From JAGVSV01 sp040766135 (GTDB lineage: Bacteria > Bacillota > Clostridia > Christensenellales > Aristaeellaceae), in NCBI GenBank assembly GCA_040766135.1, contig JAXGRA010000008.1, positions 1 to 64,000 of the forward strand: a stretch of DNA of 64,000 bases. The letters are read 5' to 3'. This document shows positions 19,053 through 27,755 of this stretch, in pieces; position 1 is the first letter of the stretch, and the number at the start of each line of letters is the position of its first letter. The translations under genes were made by a program, and so were the position numbers. The notes beneath the pieces were generated by a model. It ran no database searches. It was not told the origin of the DNA and saw only the letters and a program-made list of their open reading frames with translations.

Positions 19053-19334
19053 CTACTTATCCGTGGAGAAATTCATGGCGCCGTGCTTCATATCCTTGAG
19101 CGAGAAAGAGAACTCCTTGGCCATGTCCAGCGCCGCTTCCTGCGGGATACCGGCATCCACCAGCTCGCGGTAATAGGCGCCAACGGCCTGGCCCATGCCG
19201 GTAGCCGTCTCGCGGGAGTACAGGCTGCCCATGACCTTTTGAATTAGTCCGGGGATTTTATCGCCCACGGTGTCCAGCACATTGGCCAATTCCTGCATGT
19301 CGCTATGAGTCTTTTTTTCCGTGTTATCCATCAT
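19053..19334 (-). CDS. small helical protein of unknown function in the ECF sigma operon
   Basis: 93 residues, predicted all-helical and soluble, no cysteine and no membrane segment. GGAAAGA precedes the two adjacent ATG codons. I do not recognise the family. It lies 49 bases after the anti-sigma-like gene, on the same strand. Confidence 0.65.
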   Translation of the reverse strand: MMDNTEKKTHSDMQELANVLDTVGDKIPGLIQKVMGSLYSRETATGMGQAVGAYYRELVDAGIPQEAALDMAKEFSFSLKDMKHGAMNFSTDK

Positions 19335-19383
19335 TCTTTCCTTTCTTTGCAGGGCTTATGCCCGTATCATGTTTGAAATCGAT

Positions 19384-19695
19384 TTATATCCAGTTGCCTA
19401 CCAGCCGCAGCGTGGCCCTGGTCAGACCGGCTGCCTGCTGCAGTTGTTGGATGCTGCGCCGGGCTGCGGCGGGCATCAGGGTGGGGCGCTCTTCCTGTGC
19501 ATAGATGGCGCGGGGCAGCGGCGGCGGTTCCGGAAGATTGGCCTCCATTTCCTGCCGCAGCATCAGGGCCAGCCGCATCTCGGCGATCAGGGCCGGGTCA
19601 TCCGCCAGCGCGCGGCTGATGGCCAGCATCTGCTCCTGCGGCAGTGCGCCGATGATATACAGCGGCATGCGCTCGCGCAGTTCTTCAATATTCAT
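19384..19695 (-). CDS. probable anti-sigma factor
   Basis: 103 residues. The N-terminus (MNIEELRERMPLYIIGALPQEQM...) resembles the sigma-binding domain of RskA/zinc-finger-type anti-sigma factors, with the LYIIGALP stretch in the usual place. The HxxxCxxC zinc motif is missing and no membrane segment follows, so it would be a short cytoplasmic, non-zinc form. It overlaps the sigma gene by four bases, the usual arrangement for a cognate pair. Confidence 0.65.
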   Translation of the reverse strand: MNIEELRERMPLYIIGALPQEQMLAISRALADDPALIAEMRLALMLRQEMEANLPEPPPLPRAIYAQEERPTLMPAAARRSIQQLQQAAGLTRATLRLVGNWI

Positions 19696-20204
19696 GGGGT
19701 GCCTCCTTCCAGTGTGTTGCGCAGCCGCTTCCTTAGGGTAAACAAACGGCTTTTGACGGTGCCTTCGGGGATGTCCATCACCTGGGCGGCCTGCGCCACG
19801 GTCATGCCCTGGGCATATACCAGGTACAGCAGGGCTTTGTCCTGCGATGCAAGCGTCTCCATGGCGCTGTGCAGGTCCAACGTGCGGTCGCTTTGCTCCT
19901 CAAACCCCGGGCCGGCGGTGCGTTCGTCCAGTTCGGTCATGTGCGGCGTCCGGTACTTTTTGCGCAGGTGATCCATGCATTTGTTGCCGGCGATGGCGTA
20001 CAGCCAGGTTTTCAGCGATGATCCGCCCGTGTACCGGCCGATGCTGTGCCAGGCGCTCAGCAGCGCGTCCTGATAGACATCCTCGGCCTCCTCGCCCACG
20101 CGGTGGACGATGAACCCATACAGCCCGCGCAGATACGGTGCCACCAGGCGCTCAAAAGCATGTGGGGTCTTTTGCTGGGCCAGCCTCAGATCATCCTGCT
20201 CCAT
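19692..20204 (-). CDS. ECF-family RNA polymerase sigma factor
   Basis: 170 residues. Region 2 (EEAEDVYQDALLSAW..., then KTWLYAIAGNKCMDHLRKK) at about 30-85 and region 4 with the helix-turn-helix (YAQGMTVAQAAQVMDIPEGTVKSRLFTLRKRLRN) at about 128-162 are clear. AAGGAGGGCGCA precedes the ATG. An ECF-type promoter lies just upstream, so the gene is probably autoregulated. Confidence 0.95.
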   Translation of the reverse strand: MEQDDLRLAQQKTPHAFERLVAPYLRGLYGFIVHRVGEEAEDVYQDALLSAWHSIGRYTGGSSLKTWLYAIAGNKCMDHLRKKYRTPHMTELDERTAGPGFEEQSDRTLDLHSAMETLASQDKALLYLVYAQGMTVAQAAQVMDIPEGTVKSRLFTLRKRLRNTLEGGTP

Positions 20205-20224
20205 TGCGCCCTCCTTTCACCTTG

Positions 20225-20253
20225 TTAGTCGCTCAAGCGGGGCAGATGGTTCA
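20225..20253 (-). promoter_or_regulatory. ECF-type autoregulatory promoter
   Basis: Minus strand TGAACC (20248-20253), 16 bases, CGACTAA (20225-20231). The GAACC / CGaCTAA pair with 16-base spacing matches the general ECF promoter form (AAC motif and CGTC-like -10) and lies about 20 bases before the sigma gene. Confidence 0.65.
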
Positions 20254-20287
20254 CTTGCTGAAAAATTTTTCCGGTTTGCACAGTCAT

Positions 20288-20313
20288 TGAAAAACCCGCC
20301 AGTCCCGGCGGGT
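20288..20313 (-). terminator. terminator of the aldo/keto reductase gene
   Basis: Stem ACCCGCC/GGCGGGT (20294-20313) followed on the minus strand by TTTTTCAATG, 18 bases after the stop. Confidence 0.85.
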
Positions 20314-20330
20314 ATATTACGATAAACCTG

Positions 20331-21215
20331 TTAGACCGGCCATCCGCCATTGCTTTTTACAAAAAACGGATACGCGGCCACTTGTTTGAAATGGTTGTCC
20401 AGCATCTGGCGCTCGGCATCGGTCAGGGGCTGCAACGCCTCGTCGGCATGCTCCACCATGAAGGAGAAGTTCTCAAAGTTGCCCGGCGGTACCAGCACGT
20501 TCGACCCCATTTCTATCGCATGCTTCATGGCCGCCACGCGCAGCTCTGTTTGATCCACACCAAACGGCTTGCACCAGGATTTGGGGTACGCCGCTTTTTC
20601 GGCATCATCTTTCCAGGCGCGCTCGATAAAGGACTTCATGCCCAGCAGGCCCACGCCCTTTTCCTTAGCCTTTTTCGCCAGCGCACGGCCGATGCCCTCA
20701 TTCCTGTCCAGCATCCAGTTCATGGGAAACAGCGCGGTGTCAAAGTCGTACAGTTCCAGCAGCCGCAGCGCGGCCTGCTCGCTGTGCGCGGAAAAGCCCA
20801 CCTTGCGCAGCACGCCCTCCTGCTTTAATCTGACCACCATCTCCATGATGCCGCCCTTGCTGAAGGCCTTGTCCACATCCTCCGGCGTGGTCATGGAATG
20901 CAGCTGGTACACGTCAAAATAATCCGTGTGCAGCAGCTCCATGGAACGCTTCAGCTCCTTTGCGGCGTCCGCTTTCATGCGCTGCGTGGTTTTGCACGCC
21001 AAGTAGACATCCTTGCGGTAAGGAATCAGCGAGCGGCCTAACTTTTCCTCGGCATCGCCATAGGTGGGTGCCACGTCAAAATAGTTGACGCCGCGCTCCA
21101 TCGCCCAGGCCACATACCGGTCGGATGCCTCCTGCCCGTCGTTCATCGACACAATGCCGCCGTACACAACGGTCGATACCTGATACCCCGTATTGCCCAA
21201 TGCACGTTTTTGCAC
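20331..21215 (-). CDS. aldo/keto reductase
   Basis: 294-residue NADPH-dependent oxidoreductase with the catalytic tetrad visible: Asp and Tyr in FDVAPTYGDAEEKLG (near 48-55), Lys in LACKTTQR (near 74) and His in VYQLHS (near 105). No C-terminal ferredoxin-like cysteines, so it is the plain form. It has its own promoter and terminator; substrate unknown. Confidence 0.95.
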   Translation of the reverse strand: MQKRALGNTGYQVSTVVYGGIVSMNDGQEASDRYVAWAMERGVNYFDVAPTYGDAEEKLGRSLIPYRKDVYLACKTTQRMKADAAKELKRSMELLHTDYFDVYQLHSMTTPEDVDKAFSKGGIMEMVVRLKQEGVLRKVGFSAHSEQAALRLLELYDFDTALFPMNWMLDRNEGIGRALAKKAKEKGVGLLGMKSFIERAWKDDAEKAAYPKSWCKPFGVDQTELRVAAMKHAIEMGSNVLVPPGNFENFSFMVEHADEALQPLTDAERQMLDNHFKQVAAYPFFVKSNGGWPV

Positions 21216-21245
21216 AGATATCCCTCCCTGTCATTCCTTTTCTAT

Positions 21246-21275
21246 AGTATACCCGCAAAACAAGATACGGGACAA
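21246..21275 (-). promoter_or_regulatory. promoter of the aldo/keto reductase gene
   Basis: Minus strand TTGTCC (21270-21275), 18 bases, TATACT (21246-21251), about 30 bases before the start codon. Confidence 0.6.
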
Positions 21276-21328
21276 GCAAGCGCCTGTCCCGTGCAGAGCA
21301 TGTTCCCTAACATGAAACCTATAATTAC

Positions 21329-22573
21329 TTATGCGCGCAGTTTGCTTTTCCTGCTGGAGGCACGCCAGGTGTGCATGACCAGGGCCACGGCGATTACGCC
21401 ATAGCACAGGAACACACGGAAGTATTCGCCCACGACGGGGTTTCCAAACATCACGGTGCCGGCATCCTGGGCCACCACAAACAGGGTGTGGAACAGCAGG
21501 CAGCCGATGATGGCCTGACTATTGGTGGCGCGATTGATGGATGCGCCGCCCACCAGAATGGCAGCGCCTGCGTACAAGCCCACCATTTCGTGGGCGGAGT
21601 AGGTTTGCAGGGTGCCTAAGTTTTGGATAAACAGGATCTGGCCCCAGCCTGCAAAGATGGTGGAGATAATGATGGCGATCAACCGGACCCGGTTGACATT
21701 GATGCCCGCGGCGTTGGCCACAGTGCGGCTTTGACCCACGGCCCGGAACTGTTGCCCCAAGCGGGTTTTCATGATGCCGGCATTAAACAGGCACAGCAGG
21801 CCCACCAGGATGAAGGTAACCACGGGCACATGCACATTGGCGAAATGTGGCCTTACAAAAGGCAGCAGATAGGCGCCAACGCAAAGCACCGGCAGCACGA
21901 TCAGCGTGATAAAGCGTTTGCGGCTCATCCGTTTGGTGAAGTAAAGGAAGACGGCGCCCAGCACAATCAGCCCGCTTACAACATAAAGCGCCGTGCTGAA
22001 GTGGACGCGCAGCACATTGTCAACAGCGCCCTGGAGCTGGTTAATGGTAAGATCCAGGGTATTCCGGACGCCGGTTGCGCCCACGATGGTCACCTTGGCA
22101 TTCAGCGGAATGATCATGCCAAACACAAACAGGAACAGCAGCTGATAAGCGCCGTTGGCAAAGTAGCCCAATATCAGGGAGCCTATGGTTTCCTGGCCCT
22201 TCATTTTGTTGAGCAGGGAGCCAATCAGAAAACCAAAGAAGCCGGCCAAGGGCGCAGTGATGAGGGCTGAGACCAGAATGCCCGTAATGCCCGTCACCGA
22301 CCAGTTGATGGCCAGCAGCATCCCTACCTGGGCTGCCATCGCGCCGATGGTGATGGCGAAGTTGATGCCCATGCCGGTGATGATGGGGATGATCAGCGAC
22401 AGCACGATGAAGAGGTTCCTCACCATGCGGCTCATGATTTGGAAGAGGATGTCGTTCATGGGCCGGCCGGAGATAATGATGAAGAGCACCGAAAGGAAGA
22501 GGAAGACGTAGGTCACCACATATTCCTTCAGGTGTTTGCCGATGTTGATGCCGGGGCGGTCTATATCAGTCAC
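21329..22573 (-). CDS. ABC transporter permease (RbsC/BPD_transp_2 family)
   Basis: 414 residues, about ten membrane segments, member of the branched-chain/ribose permease family. TGMGINFAITIGAMAAQVGML near the N-terminus and GGASINRATNSQAIIG near residue 350 match this family. GTG start with GGGAGG upstream, overlapping the stop of the preceding permease by 8 bases. Forms the importer with the permease at 22566, the ATPase at 24458 and the binding protein at 26200. Confidence 0.92.
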   Translation of the reverse strand: MTDIDRPGINIGKHLKEYVVTYVFLFLSVLFIIISGRPMNDILFQIMSRMVRNLFIVLSLIIPIITGMGINFAITIGAMAAQVGMLLAINWSVTGITGILVSALITAPLAGFFGFLIGSLLNKMKGQETIGSLILGYFANGAYQLLFLFVFGMIIPLNAKVTIVGATGVRNTLDLTINQLQGAVDNVLRVHFSTALYVVSGLIVLGAVFLYFTKRMSRKRFITLIVLPVLCVGAYLLPFVRPHFANVHVPVVTFILVGLLCLFNAGIMKTRLGQQFRAVGQSRTVANAAGINVNRVRLIAIIISTIFAGWGQILFIQNLGTLQTYSAHEMVGLYAGAAILVGGASINRATNSQAIIGCLLFHTLFVVAQDAGTVMFGNPVVGEYFRVFLCYGVIAVALVMHTWRASSRKSKLRA

Positions 22574-24461
22574 GTCCCTTACCTCCCGCCTGTGTCAGGG
22601 CATACAGGATGATGCCGTTGGAAATCAGAATACGGATTACTTCACTCAGCCCGCTTACATTGATCATGGCGTTGGCCACCTGGATGCCCAAGGCCAAAAC
22701 ACCCTGGAAAAGAAAGGTACCCAGAATGACATGGGGAACCTTGGCCTTGGTAATGCTGGCACCGCCGATGAGGATGGCACTGGCCGCGATGAAACCCATT
22801 TGCTGGGGCCCCATGTACAGCGACATGAAACCAAAACTTTGGGAATATACGATAATGCCCACGCTGGCGATAACCGTTGACAGGGTGGTGCCCAGCAGGC
22901 GCATATGATCCACATTGATGCCGGAGGCCTTGGCAAAAACCGGATTGCTGCCGGCGGCAATCATGGCCACCCCCTTGCGGGAGCGCTCGAACAGATACAT
23001 CACCACGCAGCTGGCAAACAGGAACAGCAGAAGGCCTGTAGGCACCGACACCCCCAGCACGTTGAAGCGCAGGAAGTTGTCCAGCAGGCCGCCGATGTTG
23101 CCGGCCATGTTGTGCATCACGCGCAGCCCGCTGCCCAAAGCCCAGGTAAGCTTGGGGTTTTTGAAGGGCAACAGCATCCAGAAGATGCAGAACAGCGAGA
23201 CATAGCTGAAGCCTACATAGGTGGACACCGTCATCTCGCTCCCCTTGATGCGGTTGAGCAGAAGCCCATAGGCATAGCCCACGGGGATAGCCAGCAGGAT
23301 ACCCACACCCACGGCAAAGATCAGGGCACTCCAGCCGGTTAGGTTCATTTCAAGGGCGATGACGGTGGATAATAGCCCCGAGATAATGCCAATGGGCATG
23401 CCCATGTTCAGGCTGATGCCGCTTTGAATGCCCGGCAGCATGGCCAACACCAAAACGCCATACATGCCCAGGCGCTGGAGGATATTGGTGATCATGCTGG
23501 GGACGCTGATGTCATAAAGCCCGGCCAGCACAATCAGCAGCAGGAAGAACAGCAGGATGATAAAGCGCGGCGTTCCCATACGCTTTACCACAGGCTTAAA
23601 GAACAGGATGGCAAGGCCAAGCACCAGCATGCCAAAGGCAATGTAGAGGAGGCTTTCAGCTTCCCGCACCACGCGCATAAGCAGCGGCTCCTGTCCGGTA
23701 AGGACACTGTCGGCGCCTGTGCGCAGCGAGCGGTCATAGATGGTTTCAAAGTTGTCGCCTTTGGCCCGGACAGCGTCAGTTATCTGGTTGCGCGCGTCGG
23801 CCAAAAGCTCTGGCGTCAGCTGAGGCTGCAGCAGGGAAATCTCAGCCAGCAGCTGATCTACCTGGGGAGACACGGCCTCCTTCTGCGCGACCAGGGCAGC
23901 GGAAGGGGCAAACCCCGTCAGGTCATCGATCACCGGGCGTATGACATCCTCAGCGATAGGGGCTTCCAGCGCCACATCCTCCCCAGCTTCGGGCGCGGTT
24001 GCTTCTTCCGCCGCTGGCGCAGAAGCGATGGCTTCCTTTGTTGCAAGGAAGGCTTTTTCCTCCGCGTCCAAGGCAGCGTAGTAGCTTTGCAGCTTGGCAT
24101 CCAGGGCCAGAATGGCTTCCTCAAAGCCCGGGGAAGTCAGCCCAAAGCCCAGGCTTAGCTTCTCAATGCTTGCCGCCCGAGCGATCTTTTCCTGTTCGGC
24201 CACATAGTCCCGCCGCTGGTTGCGGCTATATTTTTCTGCCTGGGCATAGTCATAGGCCTTGTTGCTGGCTTCTCGTACTTGCAGCTCCACCAGGGGATGA
24301 TGGGCGGCTGCCATAACGGAATAGCTGCGCATCTTCTCCAGCGTATGGAAGGTGCTTTCCTGGGTTCTGGCGTTTAATCCCCAGATTCCCGCCACCAGCA
24401 GTACCAAGGTGAGCAGGAAGCAAATCCCTGCAACAATCTTTTGACTTAGTGCAGTTTTCAT
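22566..24461 (-). CDS. ABC transporter permease with large extracytoplasmic coiled-coil insertion
   Basis: 631 residues, about 250 longer than a normal permease of this family. One membrane segment at about 7-28 is followed by roughly 235 outside residues, mostly helical and charged with an Ala/Glu/Pro linker near 145-180; then come about nine membrane segments with the usual permease core (GIQSGISLNMGMPIGIISG near 345, GGASITKAKVPHVILG near 570). ATG overlaps the ATPase stop by four bases. The extra domain could dock the coiled-coil binding protein encoded first in the operon. Confidence 0.9.
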   Translation of the reverse strand: MKTALSQKIVAGICFLLTLVLLVAGIWGLNARTQESTFHTLEKMRSYSVMAAAHHPLVELQVREASNKAYDYAQAEKYSRNQRRDYVAEQEKIARAASIEKLSLGFGLTSPGFEEAILALDAKLQSYYAALDAEEKAFLATKEAIASAPAAEEATAPEAGEDVALEAPIAEDVIRPVIDDLTGFAPSAALVAQKEAVSPQVDQLLAEISLLQPQLTPELLADARNQITDAVRAKGDNFETIYDRSLRTGADSVLTGQEPLLMRVVREAESLLYIAFGMLVLGLAILFFKPVVKRMGTPRFIILLFFLLLIVLAGLYDISVPSMITNILQRLGMYGVLVLAMLPGIQSGISLNMGMPIGIISGLLSTVIALEMNLTGWSALIFAVGVGILLAIPVGYAYGLLLNRIKGSEMTVSTYVGFSYVSLFCIFWMLLPFKNPKLTWALGSGLRVMHNMAGNIGGLLDNFLRFNVLGVSVPTGLLLFLFASCVVMYLFERSRKGVAMIAAGSNPVFAKASGINVDHMRLLGTTLSTVIASVGIIVYSQSFGFMSLYMGPQQMGFIAASAILIGGASITKAKVPHVILGTFLFQGVLALGIQVANAMINVSGLSEVIRILISNGIILYALTQAGGKGRD

Positions 24462-26056
24462 GCGCTTACCCCTTCCTTGGTGATGCCGCTCATGGCCAGG
24501 CCGAAATCCTCATTGCTGTCAGAGGGCTTGAGAATGGCAGACACACGCCCCTCGGTGATGATGGCGATGCGGTCGCAGATGCTCTTTAATTCCAGCAGCT
24601 CGGAGGATACCATGACGATGGTCAGCTTTAACTCCCGGTTCAGCCTGAGGAGGGTATCGATCACCAGCTTTTTGGCCCCGATGTCGATGCCGCGGGTGGG
24701 TTCAGACACGAAGAGGAAGCGGGGCTTGAGCGCAAGGGCCCGGGCAATGCATACCTTTTGCTGGTTGCCACCCGACAAGGTGCCCACCGGCTGCAGGCTG
24801 GAGGTGGCGCGCACGTCCAAGTCCTCCATCATTTCTTTGGCCTTCTGGCGGATCTGTCTTGTTTTTTTCAGCCGGAAGGGCGCAGAACCGACATATTCGC
24901 CGTTGACCTGCATGGCGGAAAAGACAATGTTGTCCTCGATGCTTTGATCCAGCAGCAGCCCCACGCCGCGCCTGTCCTCAGACACCATGGCCAGGCCCCG
25001 CTTGAGGCTGGTTTTGGGGGCGTTAAGGGGCAGATCCTCCCCAAACAAGGTCACCTTGCCCTCAGCGGGGTAGATGCCCATGATGCCGTTGGGGATGCCA
25101 ATTTTCCCCTGGCCGGCCAGCCCGCCAATGCCCAGGATCTCCCCGTCATAGACGGATAAATCCAGCCCGCGCACCGCCTCGCCCGGCATATCCACATACA
25201 GCCCCTCGATTTTCATGGCCAGGGGACTGTCAGCCGGGAACTCCCGGGCGTTATCGCTGACCGCATCAGCGCCCCCCCGGCCCACCATAAGGGAAGCCAG
25301 CTCGCTCAGCGTGGTCTTTTGGGTTTCCCGAGAGGCTGCCAGCCTGCCGTCACGCAGCACGGTGACGCTGTTGGAGGCCTTCATCACCTCCGCCAGGCGG
25401 TGGGTGATAAAGATAATGCCGATGCCCTGTTCAGCCAGGGCCTGCATGACGCCGATGAGGATATCGGCCTCAGACTCGGTAAGCACTGCCGTCGGTTCGT
25501 CAAACACCAGCAGCTTGATGCCGGATTTATCAATCTCACGTGCAATTTCTACAAACTGCATGTAGCCCACCGGCAGGTTCCGGATTTTTTCGGCCTCTGA
25601 GATGGCAATGCCGATTTTATCCAGCGCCTTGCGGGCATCATCATCCATGCGCTCCGTATCAAGTGTTTCTAAGCTTTTCCCCAGCACGCGGCTTACCAGA
25701 TTGGGGCGCGCAATTTCCCGGTTCAATTTGATGTTTTCCGTCACCGAGAAACCGGGGATGAGCATAAACTCCTGATGCACCATGCCGATGCCATGCTCAA
25801 TGGCCTGGTGGGGGGATTTGATGTGCACCTCTTCTCCATCAATGAACACCTCCCCCTGGTAGCCGCCGGTTTCCATGATGACCGGCATGCCAAAGAGGAT
25901 GTTCATGAGGGTGGATTTGCCCGCCCCGTTTTCTCCCAACAGGGCATGAATCTCCCCCCGTTTTACTTTGAGGCTGACATCCTTAAGCACCTGATGGTCG
26001 CCATATAGCTTGCCTATTTGGCTCATTTCCAGCACATAATCGCTGATTGGAATCAC
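24458..26056 (-). CDS. ABC transporter ATP-binding protein with two ATPase domains (RbsA/MglA type)
   Basis: About 532 residues with two ABC domains, as in ribose/nucleoside importers. Domain 1: Walker A GENGAGKST, Walker B LLVFDEPTAVL. Domain 2 has the degenerate Walker A GLAGQGKIG usual for such fusions, signature LSGGNQQK and FVSEPTRGID. I chose GTG 26056 because the family begins SEYILEM-like and this gives ISDYVLEM; the ribosome site is weak and other starts are possible. Confidence 0.9.
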   Translation of the reverse strand: MIPISDYVLEMSQIGKLYGDHQVLKDVSLKVKRGEIHALLGENGAGKSTLMNILFGMPVIMETGGYQGEVFIDGEEVHIKSPHQAIEHGIGMVHQEFMLIPGFSVTENIKLNREIARPNLVSRVLGKSLETLDTERMDDDARKALDKIGIAISEAEKIRNLPVGYMQFVEIAREIDKSGIKLLVFDEPTAVLTESEADILIGVMQALAEQGIGIIFITHRLAEVMKASNSVTVLRDGRLAASRETQKTTLSELASLMVGRGGADAVSDNAREFPADSPLAMKIEGLYVDMPGEAVRGLDLSVYDGEILGIGGLAGQGKIGIPNGIMGIYPAEGKVTLFGEDLPLNAPKTSLKRGLAMVSEDRRGVGLLLDQSIEDNIVFSAMQVNGEYVGSAPFRLKKTRQIRQKAKEMMEDLDVRATSSLQPVGTLSGGNQQKVCIARALALKPRFLFVSEPTRGIDIGAKKLVIDTLLRLNRELKLTIVMVSSELLELKSICDRIAIITEGRVSAILKPSDSNEDFGLAMSGITKEGVSA

Positions 26057-26162
26057 CCCTGTCCGCCAGGCGGTTGGCATGGCTTTATCAAAGAAATCGC
26101 CAGCTGGCTGGCGCATGCTGTGGCGCGGCACGCCACCATTTTTATCAATATCAAACAGAAAA

Positions 26163-26191
26163 CCCGGCCCCGCGCTTGACACGGGGCCGGG
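26163..26191 (-). terminator. intrinsic terminator between binding protein and ATPase genes
   Basis: Perfect 10-bp GC-rich stem (26163-26172 with 26182-26191), followed on the minus strand by TTTTCTGTTT. Its place inside the operon would lower expression of the ATPase and permeases relative to the binding protein. Confidence 0.85.
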
Positions 26192-26199
26192 CAAAGGGA

Positions 26200-27525
26200 T
26201 TAGTTGGCGTAATTGGCGAAGTTTACGCGGTCAAAGTAAAGCATGAAGTAGGTGGGATAGCTTCTGCCGTCCCCGTCTTCATAGTTGGATACCTGCACAT
26301 CATAGCCGGTGGCGCTGTCCAACGAGGCTTTCACATCAGCATACACAGCCTTTTCGGCATATTTGCCGTTGATCCAGTTGGTGGCATACTCAAACGCGCC
26401 GGTGATGATGGAGTAGTTGACCGGGGCCGGCCAGGTGGAGAAGCGATCCAGGGCGTCATGCTCCTTCAGGATGGCGGCGGCCTTCTTGATGTAAGCATCG
26501 ATGTCACCCCAGTCAGCCTCTTCAACCGCAACGCCCAGCGATGCCGGGAAGGCATGGAAGGGGCTGGGGCAGCAGGGCAGAGGATAGAAAGCGTTGGGCT
26601 CTTTCAGCACGGCTGCCTGCAGGGCTTCCTGCATGCCGCAGTTGGTGCAGAAGAAAGCGACCTTCTTGCCTTCAAATTCCTTCATGACCTTCGGAACGTC
26701 TTCCAAGATGAAGTTCTGAGCGCCCGACATGCCGGCATCGCCGGTGGGATCGGGAGCATCGCGGTCGACCAACTCAATGCCCACGCGGGCGGTTTCTTCC
26801 TGCAGAATGTTGTGACGGGCAACGATGGTCTCATAGCCCATGTGGCGGGCGAAGGAATAATGGATGAGCACATCAGCGCCCCAGTCCTTAGCGGTCTGGA
26901 CGATCTGGATGCCGCCGTTGATCTCGTCTACGCCCATCACATAGTCCGCAGCGGCGGTAATGGTCTGGGGGTCTTCGGCGGGAACGCCAGCGATGAGCAG
27001 GATGTCATCCCGGCCCAGGTCATTCTTGATCTGGGTGTAGGCTGCAGCGGTACCCTGAACGGCCTGGCACATGATGATGGCCTTTACCTCAGGGTCGGAT
27101 GCGAAAGCCAGGATCTTACCGATGGTGGTTTCCACTTCAGCGGCGAAGCGATCCGGATAGGTGTCGGTGACGACAACGTCCGGATACTTGGCTTTGAGCA
27201 TTTCCGCAGCGCGGTACTCTTCTTCACCCTGGCTGACAGTGCCGGTGAGAATTGCAATCTTGTACTTGGGGGCCTCGGCGGCCTTGGCAGCTTCTTCAGC
27301 CTGTTTTTTCAGCGCTTCGGCTTCCTCGGCAGCAGCAGCGGCCTCCTCAGCAGCAGTCGCAGCCTCCTTCTTGGCTGTATCCAGTTCCGCCGTCAGCGTA
27401 GTCACTTGCGCGGTCAGGTCATCCACCCGCTTTTGCAAGTCTGCCTTTTGCGACAGCAGCACGCCGCCCGCAACCAATGCTGCTACCAGCAGCACCGCAA
27501 GCAGAATCCCGGTTGATTTCTTCAT
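26200..27525 (-). CDS. DUF3798-like substrate-binding protein with coiled-coil stalk
   Basis: 441 residues. Membrane anchor or signal at about 5-25 with no lipobox cysteine, then an Ala/Glu/Lys coiled coil at about 26-85, then a periplasmic-binding-like domain from about 88 (YKIAILTGTVSQGEEEYRAAE) that I take to be DUF3798, a family seen beside sugar-type ABC genes. Encoded first in the operon. The ligand cannot be inferred. GGAGGG precedes the ATG. Confidence 0.85.
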   Translation of the reverse strand: MKKSTGILLAVLLVAALVAGGVLLSQKADLQKRVDDLTAQVTTLTAELDTAKKEAATAAEEAAAAAEEAEALKKQAEEAAKAAEAPKYKIAILTGTVSQGEEEYRAAEMLKAKYPDVVVTDTYPDRFAAEVETTIGKILAFASDPEVKAIIMCQAVQGTAAAYTQIKNDLGRDDILLIAGVPAEDPQTITAAADYVMGVDEINGGIQIVQTAKDWGADVLIHYSFARHMGYETIVARHNILQEETARVGIELVDRDAPDPTGDAGMSGAQNFILEDVPKVMKEFEGKKVAFFCTNCGMQEALQAAVLKEPNAFYPLPCCPSPFHAFPASLGVAVEEADWGDIDAYIKKAAAILKEHDALDRFSTWPAPVNYSIITGAFEYATNWINGKYAEKAVYADVKASLDSATGYDVQVSNYEDGDGRSYPTYFMLYFDRVNFANYAN

Positions 27526-27593
27526 GTTGGGGGTTCCCTCCTCTTTCTTTTGGTTTGCAGCGCACGTTTCATTATTGTACGACTGTTGTCGCT

Positions 27594-27622
27594 ATCATAT
27601 CCACTTTGGTAAGATTCGTCAA
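27594..27622 (-). promoter_or_regulatory. sigma-A promoter of the DUF3798 ABC importer operon
   Basis: Minus strand TTGACG (27617-27622), 17 bases, TATGAT (27594-27599). A small palindrome CGAC-AACA-GTCG follows in the early leader and could be an operator. Confidence 0.75.
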
Positions 27623-27660
27623 TTCGGCGGCCCAGCAAACTTAACCGGAGGTGCCGACAG

Positions 27661-27755
27661 TCTAAGCGTAGCAACGCTATGCCGACCAAGCAACCGACGC
27701 AGTTGCAGGACAAAAACCCACGATAATGATGCGCCAATGTTTGGAGTTAGTGTTT
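27661..27755. repeat. dispersed structured repeat, copy A
   Basis: About 95 bases similar to the segment at 52075-52172. It holds two hairpins: GCGTAGC/GCTATGC (27666-27682) and GCAAC/GTTGC (27690-27706), followed by a conserved ATGTTTGGA-containing tail. Differences between the copies keep the stems paired. It lies exactly between the htpG stop and the next operon's promoter. Confidence 0.7.

Noticed and set aside
26047..27516. 489-codon frame antisense to the DUF3798-like gene
   Set aside because: Shadow of a real gene; composition is His/Val/Gly-rich and runs through a terminator.
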